In this document: in pieces, positions 53,001 through 61,023 of the stretch
Numbering within the stretch: the first letter of the stretch is position 1
Layout: each line of letters opens with the position of its first letter
Assembly: GCA_964458495.1 (NCBI GenBank)
Contig: CAYWJB010000002.1
Coordinates: 124,001-188,000, forward strand
Source: JANWVO01 sp964458495
GTDB lineage: Bacteria > Acidobacteriota > Terriglobia > Bryobacterales > Bryobacteraceae
Direction: 5' to 3'
DNA length: 64,000 nucleotides
The notes under the pieces: generated by a model
The model's input: the letters and a program-made list of their open reading frames with translations, nothing else
What the model was told of the DNA's origin: nothing
The model's database searches: none
Position numbers and translations under genes: made by a program

Positions 53001-53420
53001 GATGACCTGGCCCTTGGACGAGTGGTCCGTTTCCAGCAGCGGCGTGATTTCCACCACCGTCACGGTCTCCGTCACTTGCCCGACCTTGAGCACGAGATCG
53101 ACGCGCTGGCGGGCATTGACGGTGAGAACGACGTTGTCGGCGGTGGATGGCGCGAAACCGTCCTTTTCCGCGGTGACCCTGTAGGCGCCGATGCGGACGG
53201 AAGGGAAGATGAAATCGCCGAACTCGTTGGTGACTGCGACCTGCTCAAAGCCGGTCTCCGGGCTTTTCAGGGTGACCTTGGCGGCGGGGATGGCGTCGCC
53301 ACGCTCATCACGCACCGTGCCAACCACGGCAGCCTGGTCAAACTGCGCTGCCATGGGCACGCACACGGGGACGAGAAGCAGGAACAACGAAGCGAAGTGT
53401 CTGATGATTCGTGTCTTCAT
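50034..53420 (-). CDS. Oar-like TonB-dependent receptor with carboxypeptidase-regulatory domain
   Basis: A 1,128-residue outer-membrane protein of the Oar type abundant in Acidobacteriota. Signal peptide (FASLFLLLVPVCVPMAAQ), then a CarboxypepD_reg domain (about 28-110; VVGTVRDERGDAIPAAKVTL, NEFGDFIFPSVRIGAYRVTA), a plug (about 120-230; ELPVLGRNYSYFALLSPGV, NFLLDGVDNNFYGTTNQG, EFGRTAGAVMNVSSKSGTNE) and a large barrel. It probably imports or exports large substrates or binds polymers. ATG 53420 starts the signal peptide. A relic of rmuC lies just upstream of its promoter region. Confidence 0.92.
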   Translation of the reverse strand: MKTRIIRHFASLFLLLVPVCVPMAAQFDQAAVVGTVRDERGDAIPAAKVTLKSPETGFEQVAVTNEFGDFIFPSVRIGAYRVTAEKDGFAPSTADNVVLTVNARQRVDLVLKVGQVTETVTVVEITPLLETDHSSKGQVITSRKIVELPVLGRNYSYFALLSPGVRESQFSNQGSIVFRREGSYNVNGLRSVYNNFLLDGVDNNFYGTTNQGFSNQAIQPSPDSVAEFRLITNTYSAEFGRTAGAVMNVSSKSGTNELHGSVWHFFQNEKMNATGFFKPVQNRKPINKRNMFGFTLGGPLRKDRTFYFIDYEGSRWRAHTFALTSLPNEAMRNGVLPLDVRVPFAFIDDQGRSIPAGTVIAAGSPIPMTRFARRVLAELPLPNQPGGGPLGIANNFGAFDINEIDDDKGAAKIDHRFTDAVSSFFRYSHRRQNMFAPGLIQGFSGGNNLGLLDTYNQQGIAAVNWSKSATEMVEYRFAVTRLGMDRLPAQVGGPSMRELFGITGLPEGPRIQGGITPQDVLGFPRLGRQSTNPQAQFPTTVNSRLNLSKILQRHTLKSGWEYLLLMQDVDDTNPLYGLDGYGGLYSRIPGQSLGALAGAAANTVHSLADFYFGARSSYQLATQKIAKMRQQAHWFYLQDDWRATNRLTLNLGLRYELTTPPYDANDELSNFDPVQNRIVLSPGGGISERSMRDMRWLLFSPRLGAAYQLNQKTVVRTGWSHAWNFWNRMASAELLNTNAPFVTRFSAVNSAANLGNLCTGDNFANCFRPREAGYPRNAPSNVILYIPRDLPWGYTQNWHFTVQRSLWRDGVIEVAYVGNRSRDLPILGDFNQARPITQEELSRGLTTLGTLLARRPYQGFNNITAVLPYGFGSYHAFQAKFEHRGRDFQLLSSFTYSKSIDNAGQVLEPTNGSGPNVQDVRNPRNDKGPSSFDQRFNSTTSFVYELPFGRGRRFASSMPAALNGVLGGWQASSILFLQSGQPLNIRYPDASGILSDNQPESFLGTVSLRPNVIDGALGVLAPKSERTYLNYFNRSNLATPPVTAPFGNLGRNAAYGFALHQVNFVLAKNFTMPALGEAGRLQFRSEFYNFLNKTNFLSPTVNLAAANFGRATATADPRYVQLALKLLF

Positions 53421-53610
53421 GCGGGATCTTCCAACCGGGGAAAAATGCACACCACCCTCGGGGATGCGCCGGCGCACAGGCGCGCCTGCATTCTGATAAG
53501 TACCAGCGGAACGCTACAAGTGGATCAAGGCAACGTGAAGATCTTGTATCAATCCGGCGAGGCGTCAACAACCTGCAAGAGATTCGCCCGCCGGAACGTT
53601 TCCACTCTTG
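53421..53610. other. Upstream region of the Oar-like gene
   Basis: About 190 bp without a gene. On the minus strand it has TTGACG (53568-53563) and TTGATC (53528-53523) as possible -35 boxes, but no well-spaced -10. It contains GGGATGCGCCGGCGCACAGG-type GC-rich dyads near 53461-53480. Confidence 0.4.
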
Positions 53611-53861
53611 CGCCGGGCTTTGCGGTGGCGTTTCTGCCCGGGGAGACCTTCTTCAGCGCCGCTCTCCGGCAGGACCCGGAGCTGACGCAGTATGGAGTCA
53701 GGATCCGCGTTCTGCTGGCCACGCCGGCGACGCTGATCGGAGTGCCGAAGGCGGCCGCGCAGAGATGGCGCCAGGAAAAGCTGGCCCGCAGTGCGCAGGA
53801 AATCCCAGATCCCGGCAAGGAGCTTTTCTGCCGCCTGCGAACCTTCGTTGCGAGGTTCGAC
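53611..53861 (+). pseudogene. Diverged relic of rmuC
   Basis: 251 bp that align without gaps to rmuC 49533-49783 (constant offset 4,078). The reading frame stays open and encodes GFAVAFLPGETFFSAALRQD, VRVLLATP-like and WRQEKLARSAQEIPDPGKEL segments. It lacks the start, coiled coil and C-terminus. Many substitutions, including non-conservative ones (Y to F-C, L to P), show it is decaying. It is in direct orientation to rmuC, with the Oar-like gene between them. Confidence 0.88.
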
Positions 53862-53940
53862 GCATGGATTGACCTGTCCGTAAAGGCCGGCGGAGAACCT
53901 GCCGGCCCGTCCTGATACCGGCCTTTGCCAGTGCGGTCCG

Positions 53941-55395
53941 TTACCAGGTGCCGGTCCGAAGCACAACGGCCATCGTCAGCGACATGCCCTGGTTGTAGCT
54001 GCGGCCGTTCAGGGGCGGCAGCCACGAGCGGCGGTACTCCAGGCTGGCCAGGCGCAGCGCCACCACGGGATTCAGCCGGACGTCCATGCCCGTCCCGGCG
54101 GCCATCGAGAAGCCGTTCGCGCCCCAGCGTTGCGCATATCGGGCATGATCCTCGTAAGCGTTCCGCCCCTCCCGGCGGGCGGTTCGCGTCAATTCATCCC
54201 GCAGGACCGGATCGACCTTTTCGTGGGTGACTTTCAGCCCGCCCACCAGCAGGTGGGCGTAGGGGTTCACGCGCCCGCTGGGCCTGGCCGACCAGCGCGG
54301 GCCGAACAGGTAGCTGAAGGTGTCGCCGCTGCGGTTCGGCCCCAGCCCGTTCAGCATGCAGCCTGAGACGTCGGCCACCACTTGCCAGCCCGGATTGAGC
54401 CGGAAGGCCGCCTCGCCGCCTCCGGCGACGCAAGCGCCGGTCGTCCCGCCGTAGAAGATGGGCCGGGCCGTAGCCGAGAGCTCGAACGAGGAGATGCCAA
54501 ACGGCCCGTCCAGCTCGGGGCCAGGCCCGGAAGGCCGCGTGCGGGCGCCCGAGCGGCGGTCCGCCACGAACGAGCTCAGCACGGGCGAGAACACGCCCGG
54601 ACGGTCGTCCCGCGCCCAGGGCACCTTCCACCGCATTGCGTTCGCGAACGAGCGCGAAGGGTTCAGTACGCCGCGCACCAACAGCCGCAGATACGGGTTT
54701 TCGAACTTTTCCTCAAACCGCTGGATGACGTACTTGTCCAACGCATCTTCGCCAATCATCCACCCCATCCCGATCACCGGCGTCACCACGTGGTCCACAA
54801 ATCCCTGCTGCGGATAGCGGCTCTGGATTTTGCCGATCGATGCCTCGCTGAGCGGGCCGATCTCGAACATCGTGCTGTAGGCCCAGGAGTAAGCCGTGGC
54901 CCGTAGCCGGCTCTTCCAGTAAAGGGAGTCCTTGCCGATTTCGGCGCCGATGTAATCGCGGTCGTTTTGGGTCCAGATGTAGCCGCTGACGGCGCCTTGC
55001 ATTGGATGTCCGATGTAATTGACGTAAAAGGGGTCGCCGTCGGACCAGCCGTGCAGGCCGCGGATTGAATCCATCCAGCCGCGGAAGAACGGCCCTCGCA
55101 TTCCGGCGCGCGTGCCTGGCTCGGTGGCCAGGCGGAAGGCGTGCTGAACACCGAGGAAGAAGCTGGTTTGACGGCCCAATCCGTCCCAATCAACTCCCGT
55201 GCCGCGTTCCGGCCGGATCCATGTTTCGCTTCGAGACGCCGGGCGCACGGTTCTCGCCACGCCGGCGACGCCCGTATCGGGGTCCGTGGCGGATTCGCCA
55301 TCCGGCACGCTTTCCCCGAGCGATTGCGCCTGTGCGCAAAACACTCCGAAGAGGAAACAAGCCAGCCAGCAGAAACACTTCCACCTGCTCCGCAT
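53941..55395 (-). CDS. Probable outer-membrane beta-barrel protein
   Basis: A 484-residue exported protein (signal MRSRWKCFCWLACFLFGVFC, cleavage after AQA). The mature part alternates amphipathic strands with Gly/aromatic turns (GHPMQGAVSGYIWTQNDRDY, YAHLLVGGLKVTHEKVD, VALRLASLEYRRSWLPPLNG). It ends MSLTMAVVLRTGTW with a terminal aromatic residue, the usual barrel insertion signal. Acidobacterial proteins of this look are outer-membrane proteins without known function. Transcribed in the same direction as the Oar-like receptor, 520 bp upstream of it. Confidence 0.68.
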   Translation of the reverse strand: MRSRWKCFCWLACFLFGVFCAQAQSLGESVPDGESATDPDTGVAGVARTVRPASRSETWIRPERGTGVDWDGLGRQTSFFLGVQHAFRLATEPGTRAGMRGPFFRGWMDSIRGLHGWSDGDPFYVNYIGHPMQGAVSGYIWTQNDRDYIGAEIGKDSLYWKSRLRATAYSWAYSTMFEIGPLSEASIGKIQSRYPQQGFVDHVVTPVIGMGWMIGEDALDKYVIQRFEEKFENPYLRLLVRGVLNPSRSFANAMRWKVPWARDDRPGVFSPVLSSFVADRRSGARTRPSGPGPELDGPFGISSFELSATARPIFYGGTTGACVAGGGEAAFRLNPGWQVVADVSGCMLNGLGPNRSGDTFSYLFGPRWSARPSGRVNPYAHLLVGGLKVTHEKVDPVLRDELTRTARREGRNAYEDHARYAQRWGANGFSMAAGTGMDVRLNPVVALRLASLEYRRSWLPPLNGRSYNQGMSLTMAVVLRTGTW

Positions 55396-55442
55396 TGATA
55401 CCGTCCCTCTCCTCCTCGTATTGAGGATGTGCCAAATGACAG

Positions 55443-55463
55443 GTGCGTTTCAACCAAACGCAC
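55443..55463. repeat. Inverted repeat downstream of the Ig-repeat gene
   Basis: GTGCGTTT-CAACC-AAACGCAC, perfect 8-bp arms and 5-nt loop, in the 187-bp gap between two minus-strand genes. It may end transcription of the upstream operon or regulate the next gene; no T-run follows on the minus strand. Confidence 0.45.
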
Positions 55464-55582
55464 GCGCCGGGCAGCGGCACTCTGCGCCCGCAGGTGTCCA
55501 TGTTTGGCGGAGACGCGGTTCCCCTGCGCCGAGCCGTGGCGCGCAGCGCCACACGGCCCATCCACTCCGCTCTGCACGCAGG

Positions 55583-58231
55583 CTAGAAGTTGGCCGTGGC
55601 CGAGCCTGATCCGGCGCTGTTGGTCAGCGTCACCTGCACCGACGCCAGCGCGCCCGCGCTGCCCTGCAGCGTGAACGGCACGACGAGCAGGAACTGCCCT
55701 CCGTACTGGCGCGACTGCTCGCTGGCGAACCACGCCTGGAACGCCGAGGCCACGGGCACGTTCACCTCCGCGGCGGTGAGCGTGGCGCCCGGCGCGGGCG
55801 TGAACCGGAACGTCGCCCCGGTGATCTGGCGCGTGTTCGTGTACCCGGTCACCTGGACCTCGAACCCCGTGGGGTTGCGGACGATGACGAGCCTTGTGAT
55901 CTGTGGTCCCGCGGCGGGAATGCGCACGGTCTTGACCGAATATGGATCCGGGTTGAGAACCGTGCTGCCCAGGCGCAGCCTTGCGCGAATCGTGATCGTG
56001 CCGGCTGTAGTGCCTGTCTGGAGCGCGAACAGCGAGCCAGAGGAAGGCACGGCGGCGGCTTGTCCAGCGGGGATCGTGAAGTTCACAGACGTGGATCCGT
56101 TGGCGAACCGGACTGCCGGATCGGGCGGCAGCCCGGCTTCCGGCGTGAATTCGAGTTCCGCCGTTCCGTTCAGCTCCGCCGGGAAGGCTTGGGCGAGCTG
56201 AAGTCCGAAAGAAGGCTGGCTGGCCGGCTGCACCGTCTCCTGGATCTGAGTGATCGTGAGCGGGGACAGCGGGGGCAGTTCGATGTTGACTGTAAAGGTA
56301 CGGCTGGCCGAGAGCGGCGGCTGGTTGCTGTCGGTCACCGTGGCTTCAAAGGTGAACGCCCCGTGCAGGGTGGGCGTGCCGGAGAGAACGCCAGTGTCGG
56401 TGTTCAGCGCCAAGCCAGGCGGCAGCGAACCGGAGGTCACGCTCCAGCGGAACGGTCCGCGTCCGCTGGCTTCGAGCGTGGCAGAATAAGCGTCGGCCAC
56501 CCTGCCGTTGGGCAGCGTCGTGGTGAGCACGCTGGGCCGCAGGAAGACGGCCAGGCTGAAGGCTCGGCTGGCCGTCTGGCCTTCGCTATCGAGCACCTGA
56601 ACGGTGAAGGAGAAGTTCCCGGAAGCGGCCGGCGTGCCCGTGAGCGTTCCATCCGCTGCCAGCAGAAGGCCGGGCGGCAGGCTGCCTCCCGCGAGCGAGA
56701 ACGCATAGGGCGGGAAGCCGCCCGCGGCGGCGAGGCTGGCCTGGTAGGCGGTTCCTTCAGTACCCTCCGGAAGCGAACTGGTAGTGATCTGGAGCGGATC
56801 CGAAATCCTCACGGTGAATGTTCGCGTTGCGGTGACCTGGGCTGAGTCGGTCACCAGAACGGTGAAGGTGAACGACCCGTTCGCCGAAGGCGTACCCGAG
56901 AGCAACCCGGTTCCTGCTGCAAGGGCGAGACCTGGCGGAAGGGTCCCGGCACTGACGCTCCAGACATAGGGAGTGACGCCTCCCGTCGCCACCAATTGCG
57001 CAGAGTAAACCGACCCGGGCGAACCGGCAGGCAGCAGACCTGTCAGGATCGAAAGCGGCGCCGGGCGCACCGTGAGTGTCAGCCAGCTGGAGGCGCTTCC
57101 CTTGGCAGCATCGGTCACCGTCGCCCGGAAAGAGAACTCTCCCGGCTGGGTGGGCACGCCCGTCAGGGCGCCATTGGATTGGAGCGTCAAGCCCGGCGGG
57201 AGCGAGCCTCCGCTGAGAGAGAATGAATAAGGAATCGTGCCTCCGGAAGCGGTCAAAGCGGCCGAGTATGAGCTGCCCACCCTTCCCTCCGGCAGCGCCG
57301 CCTCGTTCAGCGTCAGCGGTGGAAGTTGGACATCGATCCTTAGTTGCGATTCCGTAAACGCCCCGTTGGCGTCCGTCAGGCGCGCCACAAAACTGTAGGT
57401 CCCCGTGGCGGTCGGCGTGCCCGTGATGGCGCCGGTTGACGCGTTCAGACTCAACCCGGGAGGCAGGGCGCCAGCGCCGCTGGAGATGCTGAAGGAGAAT
57501 GGCGCCGTGCCGCCTTGCGCCGAGAGCGTGCCGCTGTAAGGCTGCCCCACCTGGCCCGTGGGAAGGTTGGCGCTGATCTGGGGCGGCGGGTTCACGGTGA
57601 TGGCGTAGGTTCTCTCGATGAACTGTTCCACGAAGTTGAAGGCGCTGACGTAAACAATGAAGTTGTACGTCGTGGGGGTTTGAACCGGTGGGAAGACGCC
57701 GGTCATTTGCAGCGTCGGGCCGCCTAACTCGCCCCCCGGGAAGATGAAGCTGATGCCTGCCGGCAAGTTCCCCGATCCGGTATCCCAGTATGCCGCCATG
57801 TTGGCGGAAATCGAGCGAGTCATCGGCACTCCGGACGTCGCGGGAGGGAGCGGGGTGGGAGTCAGGAGCACGAGCCGGTTGTCGACGGCGAAGACATAGT
57901 CGCCGGTGACCGTAAACGACCCGCCGAAAGAAACAAACGTATATGAGCGGGACACTGAAAACGAATAGCTGCCCGTTGCCGTCAGCGTACCCGACAGCAG
58001 GCCTGTCGACGGGTTGAACGTCAATCCCGGCGGAGCCGTCCCACTGAGTACGAACGGCCCCGCGTTGCCCCCGGCGGGCGGGTTGACCACCTGGAATTGA
58101 ATGCTGACCGGATCGTTGACATAGCCCTCGAAGTACGTCCCCGTGGGCGGCTGCATCGAAGGCGCTACCTGCGCGGCAAGAGGAGCCGCGGAGAGCAGAA
58201 GCAACAAACAGGCGATCTTCAGGCCGCGCAT
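55583..58231 (-). CDS. Secreted protein with multiple putative-Ig (He_PIG) repeats
   Basis: An 882-residue exported protein (signal LLLLSAAPLAAQ). Six clear putative-Ig repeats of about 85-90 residues are marked by PPGL-x-L/F followed by TG-x-L/I-x-G-T/V-P (for example SLPPGLTLQSNGALTGVPTQ and TLPPGLALAAGTGLLSGTPS), and one diverged unit. The last ~230 residues form a different beta-rich region (PEAGLPPDPAVRFANGSTSV, FVVP-like strands). Such proteins are extracellular adhesion or scaffold proteins. ATG 58231 shares a base with the stop of the upstream gene (GTG at 58234 possible). Confidence 0.85.
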   Translation of the reverse strand: MRGLKIACLLLLLSAAPLAAQVAPSMQPPTGTYFEGYVNDPVSIQFQVVNPPAGGNAGPFVLSGTAPPGLTFNPSTGLLSGTLTATGSYSFSVSRSYTFVSFGGSFTVTGDYVFAVDNRLVLLTPTPLPPATSGVPMTRSISANMAAYWDTGSGNLPAGISFIFPGGELGGPTLQMTGVFPPVQTPTTYNFIVYVSAFNFVEQFIERTYAITVNPPPQISANLPTGQVGQPYSGTLSAQGGTAPFSFSISSGAGALPPGLSLNASTGAITGTPTATGTYSFVARLTDANGAFTESQLRIDVQLPPLTLNEAALPEGRVGSSYSAALTASGGTIPYSFSLSGGSLPPGLTLQSNGALTGVPTQPGEFSFRATVTDAAKGSASSWLTLTVRPAPLSILTGLLPAGSPGSVYSAQLVATGGVTPYVWSVSAGTLPPGLALAAGTGLLSGTPSANGSFTFTVLVTDSAQVTATRTFTVRISDPLQITTSSLPEGTEGTAYQASLAAAGGFPPYAFSLAGGSLPPGLLLAADGTLTGTPAASGNFSFTVQVLDSEGQTASRAFSLAVFLRPSVLTTTLPNGRVADAYSATLEASGRGPFRWSVTSGSLPPGLALNTDTGVLSGTPTLHGAFTFEATVTDSNQPPLSASRTFTVNIELPPLSPLTITQIQETVQPASQPSFGLQLAQAFPAELNGTAELEFTPEAGLPPDPAVRFANGSTSVNFTIPAGQAAAVPSSGSLFALQTGTTAGTITIRARLRLGSTVLNPDPYSVKTVRIPAAGPQITRLVIVRNPTGFEVQVTGYTNTRQITGATFRFTPAPGATLTAAEVNVPVASAFQAWFASEQSRQYGGQFLLVVPFTLQGSAGALASVQVTLTNSAGSGSATANF

Positions 58232-59166
58232 CACTGCTCACCTCTCTGCCGCGCCTGTCCTTCACCGCGCGGGACAAAAAATACCGACGGCTCCACCGCG
58301 CCCAGGTCAGCCATCCACACGGGTCCGGCTCCGCGCGCCGCCAGGCGAAGCACCCCCGCCGCGCCCGTCGGCTGCAATGCGGCCACCTCCCCCGGGACAA
58401 GCCACTCGCGTTCGAGCGCGCCTTCCAGATTCCACAGCCGCACGTGGGACTGTCCGCCCGAGGTTTCCGCCAGCAACAACTTCCCTGCCGCGCTGGCGAG
58501 CAGCCTCCGGCTCCCTTCGGCCGTATCACCCAACTCGATCCACTCCGGCGCCGTCTCGCCGCCGCCGAAGCGCAGGGCTGAGCCTTCGATCCAGGCAAAG
58601 CGCCCGCCGCCGGCGAAGAACGCGAAAGCTTCCACTGGTTGGCGCGCAACCTCAAGAATGCCGCCATTGTCCTCAAGCAAATAGAGAGCCTCTTCGGTCC
58701 GGGCCAGCACCCGGCGGCCGCCGTCGCTTATTGCGGCTGTCGTCGCATCCAAAGCGAACTCACGGGCAAGCGCCGGGGCGTCCCCCTCGAAGCTCCACAC
58801 CTGGAGGCGGCCTCCGCCTGCCAGCAGCAGTGTGTCCCCCGATGGACTCCAGACCGCCAGCGCGGGGTTCTCGAGGGCGCCCTCCAGCGGCTGCCAGGGG
58901 GTCTCCTCCCCCACCGCTTCCAGCCGCACCAGGCCCGCAAGGCCCTCCTCGGAAACCGATACCGCCATGGCGCTGCCGGGGCGGATGGCCGCGAGCCTGC
59001 CCGGCACGACTTCCGCTTCAATGTCCAGCATCGCCGCTCCGGCGATGCCGGTCACGCGCTGATACCGGCCAGGCTCTTCTCCCGCGATCCATCCCAGCCC
59101 GGGCACGGCTGGCGTTTGCGCCAGGCAAACCGGCGCCAAAAGCAACAGAAAAACGCCCTTCCTCAT
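58231..59166 (-). CDS. Secreted beta-propeller-like protein
   Basis: A 311-residue exported protein (MRKGVFLLLLAPVCLAQ). The mature chain has repeated WD40/propeller-like blades: ALAVWSPSGDTLLLAGGGRL, VWSFEGDAP, ALYLLEDNGG, LLASAAGKLLLAETSGG and VRLWNLEGALEREW. It probably mediates protein contacts in the envelope. Translationally coupled to the Ig-repeat gene (TGATG), so the products may act together. Confidence 0.65.
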   Translation of the reverse strand: MRKGVFLLLLAPVCLAQTPAVPGLGWIAGEEPGRYQRVTGIAGAAMLDIEAEVVPGRLAAIRPGSAMAVSVSEEGLAGLVRLEAVGEETPWQPLEGALENPALAVWSPSGDTLLLAGGGRLQVWSFEGDAPALAREFALDATTAAISDGGRRVLARTEEALYLLEDNGGILEVARQPVEAFAFFAGGGRFAWIEGSALRFGGGETAPEWIELGDTAEGSRRLLASAAGKLLLAETSGGQSHVRLWNLEGALEREWLVPGEVAALQPTGAAGVLRLAARGAGPVWMADLGAVEPSVFFVPRGEGQARQRGEQ

Positions 59167-59187
59167 CTTGCTCCTCCTGTTCCGCGA

Positions 59188-59814
59188 TCACGGCCGGGGC
59201 GCGCCCACCGTGGGCGTGCCCGGCGTGACGGTGGCCGAGTTGGACGCGCCTGGAGCCGCGGGGCCCGCGCCTCCGCCATTGCCGCTCTTCACGGCGGCCA
59301 CGGTTCCCGCCGCCGCCCCTGCACCGGCGATCAAGAGAAAGGTCAGCAGCTTGGCGGAGATGCCTCCGGCGGCCACCGCGGCAGCCACGTTGGTCATGGT
59401 GATCTGCGTCGAGCCCCGCATCGTGCCCTTCACGGCGGTGACGCGGATGGCGTATTTGCCCGGCGCCTTGTTGGGCCGGATGCCGCGCACGACGGCGCGT
59501 CCGGACTCGTCAGTGGTCAAGGTGATGTTGTTCAGCCCGTTGCTGAAGACGGCGCTGGCGCCGTCGCGCGGAGCGGTGAGGGTGATCAGCGCGCCTGCCA
59601 CGGGCTTGCGGTTCTCATCCTCCACCTGGATGATGGCCTCGCGGCTCACCCGCTGCCGCACGTTGAAGATCGCCTCGTCTCCCTCCACAATGGTGATGCG
59701 CAGCCCGCCCTGCTCCTCTTGCGCCAATGTGGCGCGGGCGGAAAGCGGGGAATAAACGAGAACCGCGGACAGAAGAACCGCAAGTCCCGGCCGAAAAGAG
59801 AATGCCCCAGCCAT
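59188..59814 (-). CDS. Secreted Ig-like (bacterial Big_1-type) protein with C-terminal membrane segment
   Basis: A 208-residue protein. A signal peptide (LAVLLSAVLVYSPLSARA) is followed by a carboxypeptidase-regulatory or invasin-type Ig domain (about 35-130): IQVEDENRKPVAGALITLTA, TTDESGRAVVRGIRPNKAPG, YAIRVTAVKG. After an Ala-rich stretch a hydrophobic segment (LLTFLLIAGAGAAAGTVAAV) could anchor it, and a Gly/Pro tail ends the protein. First gene of the three-gene secreted-protein operon; GGAGGAG precedes the ATG. Confidence 0.75.
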   Translation of the reverse strand: MAGAFSFRPGLAVLLSAVLVYSPLSARATLAQEEQGGLRITIVEGDEAIFNVRQRVSREAIIQVEDENRKPVAGALITLTAPRDGASAVFSNGLNNITLTTDESGRAVVRGIRPNKAPGKYAIRVTAVKGTMRGSTQITMTNVAAAVAAGGISAKLLTFLLIAGAGAAAGTVAAVKSGNGGGAGPAAPGASNSATVTPGTPTVGAPRP

Positions 59815-59870
59815 TATGCTCCTCCAGACGCTCCGGCACAGGCCGCGCCGGAAGCGCGTTGCAATCTCCC

Positions 59871-59879
59871 GTATGATAC
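59871..59879. promoter_or_regulatory. Overlapping divergent -10 elements
   Basis: GTATGATAC reads TATGAT on the plus strand (59872-59877) and TATCAT on the minus strand, in the 162-bp gap between the secreted-protein operon and the ubiquitin-like operon. -35 boxes are weak on both sides, so this is a tentative shared promoter. Confidence 0.3.
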
Positions 59880-59976
59880 ACGAGAACGGAAGCCGAATGA
59901 AGGACAAATTTCCCCCGCCGCCGCGGGGAGAATTCCGGCGCCGCACCGGCGCGCCGCGTTGCGGGAGAACGCGCCC

Positions 59977-61023
59977 ATGAACGAGGCGCCCCGGGTCTTC
60001 CGCCGCGTCGCCATTGCAGGGCTTGGCGCGCTGGGCAACGAGCTGTTCCGGCAGGTCGGACTGCTTGGCGCCGAAGAGGCGCTGCTGATCGATCCGGATT
60101 GCGTGGAGCCCTCCAACCTGGCCAAGTGCGCCTTCTTCCGCGCCCCGGGAGCCGCCGGCAGAGCCAAGGCGGAAGTGCTGGCCGAAGTTGGAAGCGCCTG
60201 GTTTCCTGCCACGCGATGGATGCCGCTGCCCGTGGAGATCGCCGATGTGGGGTGGCGGCGTCTGCGGGGGCTGGACGTGCTGTTTTGCGGCCTGGACCGG
60301 GATTCGGCGCGGCTGGAGGCGGCGCGCATCTCGACACGCCTGGACTTGCCCGTTTGCGATGGCGGGATGAGCACGACCGGCGCGGCTTCGGGCCGCGTGA
60401 CATGGTTTCCCGGCGCCGGCGCGGCCTGCTTCTGCTGCCGGTTGACGGCGCAGCGCCGGCGGGAGCTGCTGCAATCCTGGTCCGGCAGCGCGCATCCATG
60501 CCGGGTGCCGGAGGAGCCGGGCGGCTGGAGCGCCACGCCCATTCTGGCTGCGGCAACAGCAGCGTTCCAGGTGCATTGCGCCGCCGCCTGGCTCCGCCGC
60601 GGCGAGCGCGAGGCGCGCAGCGTCGAGTTTCGTCTCGAAGAGCCGCTCCGGCTGGAAGAGTTCCGGATCCAGGCTGATGAGACCTGCCCGTTCCACTCGG
60701 CCCCGGAACGCCTGGTTGCGGTGGAAGGCGCGTTTCGCCATTCGCTGGGCAAGGGACAGTCCGTGGCCTGGGAGTGGCCAGTGTGCCTGCGCGCGAGGTG
60801 CCTCGACTGCCGCGCCGAATTCGAGCCGCGACAGAGGGTGACAAAATTCCGGCGCGCGGGGCGCTGCCCGCAGTGTGGCGGCCGCCGCCTGCTCGAACTC
60901 GACAACCGTTCGCAGCTCGACTTCGAGGATTCTCTGGCCGCGCTGCGGCCCGAAGAATTGGGCTTGCCCCCCGAACACCTGTATAGTATTCGAGAAGGAC
61001 AGATGATGGAGGAGCACGCATGA
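59977..61023 (+). CDS. E1-like ThiF-family activating enzyme
   Basis: A 348-residue ThiF/E1 adenylation protein. The nucleotide-binding motif is VAIAGLGALGNELFRQVG (11-28) and the E1 signature IDPDCVEPSNLAKCAFFR (38-55). CDGGMSTTGAASGRVTWFPG and a cysteine-rich stretch (C151, C153, C154) lead to C175 (SAHPCRVPEEPGGWSATPIL), placed where the E1 catalytic cysteine and its crossover loop lie. The C-terminus adds C275-x2-C278...C297-x2-C300, a zinc ribbon. GGGAG precedes the ATG. It should adenylate the C-terminal glycine of the Ubl encoded two genes on and pass it to the E2. Overlaps the next gene (ATGA). Confidence 0.88.
   Translation: MNEAPRVFRRVAIAGLGALGNELFRQVGLLGAEEALLIDPDCVEPSNLAKCAFFRAPGAAGRAKAEVLAEVGSAWFPATRWMPLPVEIADVGWRRLRGLDVLFCGLDRDSARLEAARISTRLDLPVCDGGMSTTGAASGRVTWFPGAGAACFCCRLTAQRRRELLQSWSGSAHPCRVPEEPGGWSATPILAAATAAFQVHCAAAWLRRGEREARSVEFRLEEPLRLEEFRIQADETCPFHSAPERLVAVEGAFRHSLGKGQSVAWEWPVCLRARCLDCRAEFEPRQRVTKFRRAGRCPQCGGRRLLELDNRSQLDFEDSLAALRPEELGLPPEHLYSIREGQMMEEHA

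Noticed and set aside
50772..53915. 1,047-codon open frame on the plus strand opposite the Oar-like gene
   Set aside because: It is the antisense shadow of a high-GC receptor gene, is rich in Val/Gly/Arg without domains, and only its 3' end coincides with the rmuC relic.
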